Part shown: positions 1 to 8,063 of the stretch, piece after piece
Position numbering within the stretch: the stretch's first letter is position 1
Layout of the letters: each line of letters begins with the position of its first letter
NCBI GenBank assembly: GCA_937927895.1
Contig: CALGKA010000114.1
Location: 1-40,097, forward strand
Origin: an uncultured Granulosicoccaceae bacterium
GTDB lineage: Bacteria > Pseudomonadota > Gammaproteobacteria > Granulosicoccales > Granulosicoccaceae
Reading direction: 5' to 3'
Length of the DNA stretch: 40,097 bases
Translations under genes and position numbers: made by a program
Notes under the pieces: generated by a model
Databases searched by the model: none
What the model saw: only the letters and a program-made list of their open reading frames with translations
Told to the model about the DNA's origin: nothing

Positions 1-582
1 GGGTGGTTAGTCCCACGCTTACGCTTGTGGGTTTCCGTTGACGTGCTTTCTTGTAATACGCAGCTCAGCTGCTTATGGACATGTCTATGTTGTGTTCGTT
101 AGATTTCCAATCCGTGCTTGTCTGGAAACCCACTAGCGTTAGCGTGGGACTCACCTGTATGATTTTTGAGCTTGATTGATGTTGCTCGAACTATTGATTT
201 TTAGTTTTGTGCAGTTCGGCTGTGGATATGAAGCATGATGAGATCGGGGTGGTTAGTCCCACGCTTACGCTTGTGGGTTTCCGTTGACGCGCTTTCTTGT
301 TATACGCAGCTCAGCTGCTTATGGACATGTCTATGTTGTGTTCGTTAGATTTCCAATCCATGCTTGTCTGGAAACCCACTAGCGTTAGCGTGGGACTCAC
401 CTGTGTGAATTCTGAGTTTGATTGATGTTGCTCGAACTATTGATTTTTAGTTTTGTGCAGTTCGGCTGTGGATATGAAGCATGATGAGATCGGGGTGGTT
501 AGTCCCACGCTTACGCTTGTGGGTTTCCGTTGACGTGCTTTCTTGTTATACGCAGCTCAGCTGCTTATGGACATTTCTATGT
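1..582. repeat. 246-bp tandem repeat array (about 2.4 units) with REP-like palindromes
   Basis: The sequence starting at 1 recurs at 247 and 493, an exact 246-bp period, and diverges from the unit near 583. Each unit carries a 26-mer (11-36, 257-282, 503-528) and its near-perfect inverse (124-149, 370-395). The core CCCACGCTTACGCTTGTGGG can form a CCCAC/GTGGG stem, as in a REP/BIME. The array may extend left of the window. It abuts the 3' end of the LysE gene. No coding frame is convincing inside it. An inverted, diverged copy of the same unit lies at 13746-14019. Confidence 0.9.
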
Positions 583-592
583 GACAAACACC

Positions 593-1204
593 CTACCGAT
601 CAGCCAACGCAAGCTTTACAGCCATAAACCCAAACACCCCGGCAAAGCCACGCTTCAACCACATCATTACTCTTGGTGATTCTACAAGGTACAATCGCGC
701 GGTTGATGCAAACGCTCCATACAAAACAAAAACTACAAACGTCATTAACATAAAGACAGCAGCCAGATAACACATATACAACAACGAACCGGCGCGATCC
801 ACTGGAACAAATTGTGGTAGAAACGCTAGAAAGAACAATGACAACTTCGGGTTGAGCACATTTAGTAACGTGCCATTCAGTGCTGTATGCCAATAAGAGC
901 GCTTTGTACTTTGCTCCTCTAAACAAAGTAGACCATCATCTTTAAACATACTCCAAGCCATGTAGAGCAGATACACAACGCCAAGATACTTTATTACTAA
1001 AAAGGCAATAGCGCTTGTGTGAAACACAGCAGCCAGCCCAATTATGCTCGCGAAAGCAGCTGGCACAATTCCAAACGTGCAGCCTAACGCTGCAGCCACA
1101 CTTGCCTTGAATCCGTGACCAAGACCTATCGCTATCGTATACAGCACACCTGTACCAGGCATCAGGACAAGAATAAGTGAGGTCAGTAAGAATTCTAACG
1201 ACAT
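593..1204 (-). CDS. LysE/RhtB family amino-acid exporter
   Basis: This is an inner-membrane protein of about 203 residues with the LysE/RhtB layout: five to six hydrophobic segments, an N-terminal LMPGTGVLYT stretch and the mid-protein signature NPKLSLFFLAFLPQF. Family members export amino acids or small derivatives using the proton gradient; the substrate cannot be read from sequence. The frame is open to a TTG at 1222, but the ATG at 1204 is preferred because AGAGGA lies six bases upstream of it. The gene stands alone, its 3' end facing the 246-bp repeat array. Genes of this family often sit beside a LysR regulator, but no intact regulator is seen here. Confidence 0.85.
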   Translation of the reverse strand: MSLEFLLTSLILVLMPGTGVLYTIAIGLGHGFKASVAAALGCTFGIVPAAFASIIGLAAVFHTSAIAFLVIKYLGVVYLLYMAWSMFKDDGLLCLEEQSTKRSYWHTALNGTLLNVLNPKLSLFFLAFLPQFVPVDRAGSLLYMCYLAAVFMLMTFVVFVLYGAFASTARLYLVESPRVMMWLKRGFAGVFGFMAVKLALADR

Positions 1205-1477
1205 TGATATTCCTCTTTCCAAAAGATCGAGCTTTAAACTTTATCGGAAACCTCTTTAGTAGACTATAGCAACGCCATTGCAACTAACACCATTTTCTAT
1301 AAACGTTTTTATCCAATCAGCCAAACCAGGCAACACTTGTACAGGTCGCGTATTTACTTTACTTAACACACAAATATGGCCTTTTAGAAGTAAACAACTT
1401 CAATTGCATCTTGACCAAACGAATCGAGTTGACCTAAGGTACCGGTATACGTCCCTATTTAGACCAGAAAAAACACT

Positions 1478-1945
1478 GTGAAATCAACACTACAAGTTAT
1501 CACCTCACTCTGCCTCATCGCTACCGGTCTTGCTGTGGCACACACAGGGGCAAGCGGGATTGTTAAGGAACGCATGGATGCCATGGAGGTAATGGATGAT
1601 AAGGTCAAAATAGCCAAAAAGATGTTTCAGGGAAAACAAGATTACCAAAAGTCTGCAATCTCTGATGCTGCAGACGCTTTCGTTTTACACGGTAAAGAAA
1701 TGCTCGAACTGTTCCCGGATACCGATGCCAGTCGCAATGGACACAAAACACGCGCACTGCCAGTAATTTGGGATGAATGGCAGCAGTTCAGCGATCTTGT
1801 TGACGACTTCATTACCGAAAGCCAGGTGCTACAACAAACTATTGCCGACACTGAAGATCAAAACAAAATCGAAAAGGCCTATTTAAACGCTGCTGAACAA
1901 TGCCTTAAATGCCACAAGCGCTATCGCAAACGAAAAAACAGGTAA
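1478..1945 (+). CDS. Cytochrome c' (c-type, C-terminal CxxCH)
   Basis: This 155-residue protein has a Sec signal peptide (charged MKST start, hydrophobic core, likely cleavage after AVA near residue 21), a mostly helical body and a C-terminal haem motif CLKCH followed by a basic tail. Signal peptide plus four-helix body plus haem close to the C terminus is the pattern of periplasmic cytochrome c', a high-spin haem protein linked to NO/CO binding. Translation starts at a GTG at 1478 with a weak ribosome site. No partner cytochrome b gene is adjacent, so it looks like a soluble stand-alone member. Confidence 0.8.
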   Translation: MKSTLQVITSLCLIATGLAVAHTGASGIVKERMDAMEVMDDKVKIAKKMFQGKQDYQKSAISDAADAFVLHGKEMLELFPDTDASRNGHKTRALPVIWDEWQQFSDLVDDFITESQVLQQTIADTEDQNKIEKAYLNAAEQCLKCHKRYRKRKNR

Positions 1946-1971
1946 CTATTGCTAAGAAACAGTAGCAATAG
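1946..1971. terminator. Hairpin between convergent genes
   Basis: CTATTGCTA (1946-1954) and TAGCAATAG (1963-1971) form a perfect 9-bp stem with an 8-nt loop directly after the cytochrome c' stop codon. It lies between two convergent genes and could serve both directions. The following T tract is poor (CACCTATTT), so efficiency is uncertain. Confidence 0.45.
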
Positions 1972-1988
1972 CACCTATTTGCATTACG

Positions 1989-3437
1989 TTATGGCTGCCC
2001 GGGGCTGATGTAGGCCGTTTTAACGGTTGTATAAAATTCTGCTGCCGCCTTGCCCTGCTCTCGTGGACCATAAGAGCTATCACCTCGACCACCAAACGGA
2101 ACATGATAATCCGTTCCCGCGGTGGGTAGATTAACCGTCACAACACCGGTACGTGCGTTGCGCCGAAAGTGTGTTGCCCGCCCCAGGCTCTTGGTAACAA
2201 TGCCAGAGGTAAGGCCAAAATTAGTATCGTTAACTGTCGCTAGTGCTTCGTCGTAGCTTGATACTTTTATAATCGCCGTTAAGGGTGCAAACATCTCTTC
2301 CCGGTTAATGCGCATGTCATTGGTACTGTTCATAATGACACCCGGAGACATATAATAACCCTCATGCGGCATATCAAGCGGCTCACCACCACAGGCAAGC
2401 TCAGCACCCTCAGACTTTGCCAGTGCAACATAGTCTACGTTTTCTTTTAACTGCTGCGCGCTTACTACAGGCCCCATTTGTGTGCCTTCCTCAAGCGCAT
2501 GGCCGACCTTCATGGCTTTTGCGGCCGCTATTAATTTCTCTGCAAAGGCATCGTGAATACTTTCATGCACGATAAGTCGCGATGAAGCTGTACACTTTTG
2601 ACCACTGCCTCCAAACGCGCCACCTGCAGCCACACTAACCGCTAGCTCAAGGTCGGCATCATCCATTACAACCAATGCGTTCTTTGAACCCATTTCCATT
2701 TGGATTTTTGTAAAGTTAGTAATCGCGGCAGCGGCAATCTGCCTACCCACAGGTACAGAGCCCGTAAAAGAGATTGCGTTAATGTCTGTGCTCTCTACCA
2801 ATTGCTGACCAATACTACCGCCCGAACCCATCACTAAAGAGAATAATCCTTTAGGGATATCTTGCTTTGCAATAATCTCTGTTAGCGCGACCGCTGATGC
2901 TGGCGTTATATTCGCGGGCTTCCACACAACCGCATTACCGTAACAAAGTGCCGGGGCGATCTTCCATGAAGCGGTAGCAGTAGGAAAATTCCAAGGTGAT
3001 ATAACCGCTACCACTCCTACCGGTTCACGGCGTACGTCTATCTCTACACCATCTCGAACACTGTCAGCGTTCTCACCGATTTGTCTTAGGCATTCAGCAG
3101 CATAATAAGTAAAGAACTGACCTGCTCTGTATACTTCACCCTTACCTTCCGCTAATGGCTTACCCTCTTCACGACTGAGTAAGGTGCCAAGCTCAACAGA
3201 ACGCTCCATCATTTCGGACCCGATAGCATTCAATACGGCTTGCTTGCGCTCCATGCCGTAAGCTGCCCATTCAAGTTGTGCTTGCCTGGCTTGTTGGAGT
3301 GTTGCATTAAGCTGAGCACTGGTCGCCTGTGTATACATTCCTACTAATTCAGACAAATCTGACGGATTGCGATTTTCTATCTCGCTATCACCCGCCGACC
3401 AGTCACCAGCGATCAAATTCAAATGCGTATCGGACAT
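1989..3437 (-). CDS. NAD(P)-dependent aldehyde dehydrogenase, possibly 2-oxoglutarate semialdehyde type
   Basis: This is a full-length ALDH of 482 residues that oxidises an aldehyde to its carboxylate in the cytoplasm. Visible landmarks are PWNFP at about 149-153, the cofactor-site K173 (VVWKPAN), the general base E249 in QMEMGSKN and the nucleophile C282 in GQKCTASSR. The EMGSKN and GQKCTASSRL versions resemble alpha-ketoglutarate semialdehyde dehydrogenases of sugar-acid catabolism, but that substrate is inferred from motif style only and no sugar-acid genes are adjacent. The ATG at 3437 gives the expected N terminus. The gene is monocistronic and convergent with the cytochrome c' gene. Confidence 0.85.
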   Translation of the reverse strand: MSDTHLNLIAGDWSAGDSEIENRNPSDLSELVGMYTQATSAQLNATLQQARQAQLEWAAYGMERKQAVLNAIGSEMMERSVELGTLLSREEGKPLAEGKGEVYRAGQFFTYYAAECLRQIGENADSVRDGVEIDVRREPVGVVAVISPWNFPTATASWKIAPALCYGNAVVWKPANITPASAVALTEIIAKQDIPKGLFSLVMGSGGSIGQQLVESTDINAISFTGSVPVGRQIAAAAITNFTKIQMEMGSKNALVVMDDADLELAVSVAAGGAFGGSGQKCTASSRLIVHESIHDAFAEKLIAAAKAMKVGHALEEGTQMGPVVSAQQLKENVDYVALAKSEGAELACGGEPLDMPHEGYYMSPGVIMNSTNDMRINREEMFAPLTAIIKVSSYDEALATVNDTNFGLTSGIVTKSLGRATHFRRNARTGVVTVNLPTAGTDYHVPFGGRGDSSYGPREQGKAAAEFYTTVKTAYISPGQP

Positions 3438-3628
3438 ACCAAAGCCTTAATATAAGAGAAGAGTGGGCGCTAGAATGGCGATAGCGGCAAGCGCCGTCAA
3501 TCTGAAAAGGTGGAAACTGCGTGATCGTAATTAGTAACTGCCGTGCGTGGCAAAGTTCGCCGCATGAGGGCTACAATAGCCGCTAAAACAGGCGCTTGAA
3601 TACGCTTATCTCAGCCTAATTCTTAAGG

Positions 3629-4330
3629 TTATTGTTTTCTTTCTAATTTCAATTCAAGTGCTTTCCGGAAATCACGCACTGTGCCGCTAATCAACGGTCG
3701 ATACAAATAACGAAGAATAATACCGGGCACCCAACGACCGCGCTCTTCGTATTTAACCCGTGCACGCGGATGCTCTAAAAAAGCATCAATACCCCGCTTG
3801 GTTACCGGCAGAAACTGATAAAAATCAATGCGCTTCAGATGCTTAATATTTTTATAACCATAATGGTCCGGCACTATTAGCCGCAACGGCGTACCATGCT
3901 TTATTGTCAATGGCTCTCCATCCAGAGAATCCGCTAACATTGCATTCTCTGCTAATAGATCTTCCAGACGCATTGTTATCTGCGCACCGTCTTGCGCGGT
4001 AAATATACAACCTTCTACAGAGTGTTGCGTTGCAAACGGTGGCTGTTGCGATGCTAACAATGGCTCTATGTGTTCAGTGTAAAAATCTCTAAATAAAATC
4101 CCACCCCATTGCAAACCTTGATAGCTCCAAGTGGTGACACAATGAAAGTCTGATTGCTGCAATACCTTTTCAGGCAACAGCTGATCAAAATCAAACTCTA
4201 CCGGCTTATAATTGATCAAAGAAACAATGAAGGTTTTATCGTTCGGCCGTTCGGGAAAACGATGCGTATACTGCGGCAGCCCAAATCGTGGAAAATCACT
4301 GCGTGCTTTTTGACCTTTAGGAAGTTTCAC
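3629..4330 (-). CDS. Molybdopterin-dependent oxidoreductase (sulfite oxidase fold)
   Basis: This 233-residue protein matches the single-domain oxidoreductase molybdopterin-binding family. It has the Mo-ligand cysteine in FHCVTTWSYQGLQWGG and the later GTPLRLIVPDHYGYKNIKHL segment typical of the fold. It lacks a signal peptide and a C-terminal dimerisation domain, so it is a short, probably cytoplasmic member with an unknown substrate. The start is a GTG at 4330. It follows the monohaem cytochrome gene (4352-4828) by 21 bases on the same strand. The pair resembles molybdoenzyme plus cytochrome modules of the SorAB kind, although the missing signal peptide argues against direct periplasmic pairing. 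Confidence 0.8.
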   Translation of the reverse strand: MKLPKGQKARSDFPRFGLPQYTHRFPERPNDKTFIVSLINYKPVEFDFDQLLPEKVLQQSDFHCVTTWSYQGLQWGGILFRDFYTEHIEPLLASQQPPFATQHSVEGCIFTAQDGAQITMRLEDLLAENAMLADSLDGEPLTIKHGTPLRLIVPDHYGYKNIKHLKRIDFYQFLPVTKRGIDAFLEHPRARVKYEERGRWVPGIILRYLYRPLISGTVRDFRKALELKLERKQ

Positions 4331-4351
4331 CCTTACACCTTAGTTCGATTG

Positions 4352-4828
4352 TTATTTTAAAGGGTGAGGAATAAGTACAAAATCATTGCCAGGCGTATGG
4401 CACCCAAAACACAATGGCACACCGTTGCCATTAGCAACAACTGATGAATCAGAAGTAGCGCCTAATATTTCATACCAAAACCAGCCTTGGCCAGCGTTAC
4501 TGTCAACATCGGTTTTGACTGACACAGCCCAACCATTTATGTCACCGTTTTCATCTAACAACTCTTTTACTGCAGCGGCATCTTGCGGGTGAGCTTCTGT
4601 ATTGGCTGCTAATGAACTATTTAAAGCTTTATTAAGGTAGGCAATAACACTAACCGGATGAGGGCCCGCTGACTGATGAGGCTCAGATTCAGAAGCCCAG
4701 TGTTTGTACTTACCACCGGAGAGCCATGCAAACAACTGATCTTTATCAGTAGGCGGAATTTGGGAATCATCTGCATAACCTAAGGGCTGATACATTAATA
4801 ATGCCGCAGCTGCTACACATACCGCCAT
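4352..4828 (-). CDS. Monohaem cytochrome c-like protein with an in-frame TGA in its signal peptide
   Basis: The protein has one haem motif, CFGCH, near its C terminus, preceded by a WFWYEILG segment reminiscent of cytochrome P460-type proteins. The annotated ATG at 4828 leaves a hydrophobic but uncharged N terminus (MAVCVAAAALLMYQPLGYA). Immediately upstream in the same frame is TGA (4831-4829). Before that, an ATG at 4882 would supply a basic n-region (MSNTRKV). Reading through the TGA, for example as TGG, would give an ordinary Sec signal peptide. The gene may therefore be inactivated by a nonsense mutation or translated from 4828. It is co-oriented with the molybdopterin gene 21 bases downstream. 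Confidence 0.65.
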   Translation of the reverse strand: MAVCVAAAALLMYQPLGYADDSQIPPTDKDQLFAWLSGGKYKHWASESEPHQSAGPHPVSVIAYLNKALNSSLAANTEAHPQDAAAVKELLDENGDINGWAVSVKTDVDSNAGQGWFWYEILGATSDSSVVANGNGVPLCFGCHTPGNDFVLIPHPLK

Positions 4829-5254
4829 TCACATTGTGGTTAAAAAAGAGTTCGAAATACCTACCTTCCTTGTATTAGACATAGCCAGTGTCCATCCACA
4901 AACAACGCTACTGCGGACCACCCAGGACACGTGATCTTTCGCTGACCCTATATAGTTATTTAGAATGACTAAACGCCTACATGAGGTAGGCAAAATCTCA
5001 CGCACCTGGAACAACCTCGCTACGCGCTGTTTATGGATGGGCACTAGCTAATACTCCTTTTCAAAATATATGTTGTATACAGATCACACCCTACAGTGTC
5101 AGCATACCCGTTAAGAATTGGGCGAACAATATCTTAATAGTCTTTACAGACTTGCCCAGCCGCATCAGTTAACAACACTAGCACAGGCGATATAAGCCTA
5201 AACGGTGGTTTTAAAGTATCATAAGGCCAATTTCACGCTACCGATCGGAACCCC
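4829..5254. other. Divergent intergenic region
   Basis: This gap separates the minus-strand cytochrome gene from the plus-strand hotdog gene. It holds the probable 5' part of the cytochrome signal peptide (4832-4882) and must contain promoters for both directions. No clear consensus promoter, terminator or RNA gene was found. The minus-strand frame 4829-5044 is open but shows no protein-like features upstream of 4882. Confidence 0.5.
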
Positions 5255-5728
5255 GTGACTACCAATAAAGTACTCAAAATTTATCACAAAACCCTACGTT
5301 GGCCTTTTGGCCGACAATTATTTTCGGCATTTGCTGCACGCCAGGCACCCTACTTTAAAACGGTTTCGCCTCTGGTCACTGTACTTGAACCGAACAAGTG
5401 CGAGGTACTGGTTAAGAAGCGTAAGCGTGTTCAAAACCATATTGGCACTATGCATATTATTGCCATTGCCAACGGCCTTGAGATGGCTATGGGATTTATG
5501 GCAGAGGCTTCCATACCAAAGCACTTGCGTTGGATACCGAAAGGCATGGAGCTTACTTATCCGAACAAAGGGGCAACAGATATTTTGTGCACAGCCACAG
5601 TACCTGCTGAAGGCTGGGTGGCGGGCGATCTTCCTGTGAAAGTTGAAGCGGTTGACAGTAATGGCACTGTGGTGGTTGAAGGAACAATTTACCTTTGGAT
5701 CAGTGAAAAGCCTGCCAAAAAACCTTAG
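5255..5728 (+). CDS. DUF4442-type hotdog-fold protein (thioesterase-like)
   Basis: This 157-residue protein resembles the DUF4442 branch of the hotdog superfamily. It has an N-terminal helix (FGRQLFSAFAARQAPYF), a strand-rich section with KRKRVQNHIGTMH, a central helix NGLEMAMGFMAE and C-terminal strands. Hotdog proteins of this kind are thought to act on acyl-thioesters, but no enzyme activity can be assigned. The start is a GTG at 5255; the ribosome site is weak. It is followed 100 bases later by the GST gene on the same strand. Confidence 0.7.
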   Translation: MTTNKVLKIYHKTLRWPFGRQLFSAFAARQAPYFKTVSPLVTVLEPNKCEVLVKKRKRVQNHIGTMHIIAIANGLEMAMGFMAEASIPKHLRWIPKGMELTYPNKGATDILCTATVPAEGWVAGDLPVKVEAVDSNGTVVVEGTIYLWISEKPAKKP

Positions 5729-5828
5729 TCGTCGTACGCGTGCTACGAGTTGCACGTTATTCAAGCTGTCTACATGTATACTAGGCAGCCTGTTACACCG
5801 CACCTCATACAACTAAAAGAGATTTCCA

Positions 5829-6446
5829 ATGTCTGATTATAAACTGACTTACTTTGATTTTGATGGCGGCCGTGCCGAACCTATCCGCATTGCATTCCAT
5901 GCAGCGGGAATTGCATTTGAAGACAACCGAATCTCGTTTCAAGAGTTTGGTGAAACCCGATCAAGCATGCGTTTTAATGCTGTTCCGCTATTGGAAATAG
6001 ATGGCGCACAAGTCACCCAATCTAACGCTATTGCACGCTATGTTGGAAAGCTGGCCGATTTATATCCGAGTGACCCATTACAAGCACTTTACTGTGATGA
6101 AGCCTGCGGCGCTATTGAAGATCTTACCCATTATGTTGTGCAAACTTTCGGCTTAAAAGATGATGATCTTATCGCCGCGCGTAAAGTATTGACAGAAACT
6201 CGAATTACTACTTTCTTGAAGGGCCTGGAAGAATTGCTTACACGTGGTGGTGGTGAGTACTTTGCCGATGGTCAATTGACTATTGCAGATCTCAAAGTCT
6301 TCATGCAGACGCGGTCTTTATTAGCAGGAACACTCGATCATGTTCCTACTACTATTGTGCAGGAGTGTGCGCCCGGGTTGGTGGAGCATGAAGCTCGGGT
6401 TAGCGGTGATTCGCGTGTGGTTGCTTATTACGCTACTCGGGCTTAG
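5829..6446 (+). CDS. Glutathione S-transferase, sigma/alpha-like
   Basis: This 205-residue cytosolic GST conjugates or reduces substrates with glutathione. The N-terminal thioredoxin fold has the catalytic Tyr8 in LTYFDFDGGRAEPIRIAF, a motif typical of sigma- and alpha-like classes. It is followed by the cis-Pro strand AVPLLEIDG and the glutathione-binding QSNAIARYVGK. The C-terminal helical domain contains GQLTIADLKVF. The substrate is unknown. An AAAAGAG ribosome site lies upstream of the ATG. The stop codon runs into a G-rich tract and then the hairpin-repeat array at 6456. Confidence 0.85.
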   Translation: MSDYKLTYFDFDGGRAEPIRIAFHAAGIAFEDNRISFQEFGETRSSMRFNAVPLLEIDGAQVTQSNAIARYVGKLADLYPSDPLQALYCDEACGAIEDLTHYVVQTFGLKDDDLIAARKVLTETRITTFLKGLEELLTRGGGEYFADGQLTIADLKVFMQTRSLLAGTLDHVPTTIVQECAPGLVEHEARVSGDSRVVAYYATRA

Positions 6447-6455
6447 GGGGGGGCT

Positions 6456-6871
6456 TTGCCTTGCAGGCGTCTTTCGAGCGTTGCATGCCTGGCGGCGGCT
6501 TTATCGTTTTGACTTGTCCTGCGGTCGGCTGACGTGCTTGGCATGCCCTGCCGGCGGCTTATCGTTTTGACTTGTCCTGCAGACAGCTACGTGCGTGGCA
6601 TGCCTACCGGCGGCTTATCGTTTTGACTTGTCCTGCGGACGGCTACGTGCGTGGCATGCCTTCCGGCGGCCTATCGTGTTGACTTGCCTTGCAGGCGGCT
6701 GACGTGTGTGTGACATGCCCTGCCGGCGGCCTGTCGTATTGACTTGCCTTGCAGGCGGCTGTCGTTTTGACTTGCCCTGCCGGCGGCTGTCGTTTTGACT
6801 TGCCCTGCCGGCGGCTGACGTTTTGACTTGCCCTGCCGGCGGCTGACGTTTTGACTTGCCCTGCCGGCGGC
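6456..6871. repeat. Short hairpin-repeat array (28-bp units and longer composite units)
   Basis: The right part (about 6748-6871) is a near-perfect 28-bp tandem repeat built on CCTGCCGGCGGCTGTCG plus TTTTGACTTGC. The left part uses longer composites of about 56-60 bp, each ending in the same TTTTGACTTG segment. The core is G[TC]C[CT]-TGC-[GA]G[AG]C, and the arms change together between copies (GTCC/GGAC, GCCT/AGGC). This suggests a selected or mechanistically required hairpin. Arg/Gln/Pro-rich frames across it are by-products of the repeat. The same family recurs, inverted, at 39551-39666. Confidence 0.85.
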
Positions 6872-7280
6872 CTTCATTTTTGAAAGACCAAAAACAGAAG
6901 CAAAAAGTCTTCTTGCTACTTTGTTGCCCCTTAGGGGTGGCTTCGCCATTTTTTGAAATCCTCTTCCATGGGGTCGCACGGTATGCACATCCATGTGCAC
7001 CGCGCTCAAAGCGCCGTCCCTGGCGCTTTGACCCCATTCCAGATGATTTCAAAAAACAACAAAAAGCGCGTTAACAGCGTTAACTGCATTCACTTCGTGA
7101 GTGTCGGCACTCTACGTCGGCTTTTTGGGATCTAAGCAACTGATGGGTTTGTGGTTCGCGACGCTCAGTTGGGCTGGTTCTAGCTGATGGTTCTCGAGCT
7201 CGTTTCTGTTGTTATTCCGGTTTTGTTTACTGCTTACAAAGCTTTAGGTCTTCAGGTAGGAGTTCGCTTATAATTTCTTT
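6872..7280. other. Gene-free stretch with a branched inverted-repeat element
   Basis: The region opens with small hairpins (CCCCTTAGGGG; TGGCTTCGCCA). Its centre, 6949-7056, is a nested palindrome. The outer arms are TTTTTTGAAATC (6949-6960) and GATTTCAAAAAA (7045-7056). The inner arms are ATGGGGTC (6968-6975) and GACCCCAT (7030-7037). Inside are two hairpins: TGCACAT/ATGTGCA (6984-6999) and CAAAGCGCC/GGCGCTTTG (7007-7030). Together they can fold into a three-way junction. GTTAACAGCGTTAAC follows near 7070. No gene is seen, and only one copy occurs in the window. Confidence 0.7.
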
Positions 7281-7942
7281 AGGAAGCCCGCCAGCGTTAG
7301 CGAGGGATTAAAGAACCGTGACGTTTAGTATTTAGCTTGCTTTAAACCTATCACTGATGTTAGTTCTTGGCTTTTTTCGAAAGCAAAGCTATCCGAGGCA
7401 TCTCACTATAAATCCCCTCGCTCACGCAGCGGGCTTCCTAAAGATGGCGAGGGTAGATTGGTAAGGGGTAGTGCTGCTGCGTACGTTAGGAAGCCCGCCA
7501 GCGTTAGCGAGGGATTAAAGAACCGTGACGTTTAGTATTTAGCTTGCTTTAAACATATCACTGACGTTAGTTCTTGGTTTTTTTACGAAAGCAAAGTTAT
7601 CCGAGGCATCTCACTATAAATTCCCTCGCTCACGCAGCGGGCTTCCTAAAGATGGCGAGGGTGGTTTGCTAAGGGGCTGTGCTTGCAGCGTATGTTAGGA
7701 AGCCCGCTAGCGTTAGCGAGGGATTAAAGAATTGTGACGTTTAGTATTTAACTTGGTTTAAACGTATCACTGACGTTAGTTCTTAGTTTTTTGCGAAAGC
7801 AAAGTTATCCGAGGCATCTCACTATAAATTCCCTCGCTAACGCAGCGGGCTTCCTAACGATGGCGAGGGTGGATTGCTAAGGGGCAGTGCTTGCAGCGTA
7901 TCTTAGGAAGCCCGCCAGCGTCAGCGAGGGACTTAAAGAACG
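7281..7942. repeat. About 208-bp repeat array with REP-like palindromes, second subtype
   Basis: Units begin at 7281, 7488, 7697 and 7905 (periods 207, 209 and 208); the last is partial. Each unit starts with GGAAGCCCGCCAGCGTTAGC and continues GAGGGA, then carries its inverse about 130 bp later (7413-7438, 7622-7646, 7830-7854). The 26-mer shares the framework GGAARCCCRCNAGCGTNAGC plus GNGGGA with the repeats at 1-582 and 13746-14019, but has CGAGGG in place of CGTGGG. The array fills the gap between the convergent GST and lipoprotein genes. Confidence 0.9.
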
Positions 7943-8063
7943 TGAAGCCTAATTATTATCACGGTTTCAAATGAACTCTGTCCATTCTTCTGCTTCAGAT
8001 TTATTTGAAGGATAGTTAATCGGTATTAGTAAAGATGCAAAACACCTTCGCTTTCAAAAACAA

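Noticed and set aside
1238-1380. Minus-strand frame upstream of the LysE gene that could be the tail of a regulator
   Set aside because: About 46 codons after a stop, no start codon and no recognisable motif; weaker than the remnant at 9101-9307.
6456-6871. Possible CRISPR array
   Set aside because: The units are contiguous without unique spacers, and no cas genes are near.
6615-7052. Long minus-strand frames rich in Arg, Gln, Gly and Pro across the hairpin repeats
   Set aside because: The protein sequence simply mirrors the 28-bp repeat in several frames, and no ribosome site or non-repetitive domain is present.
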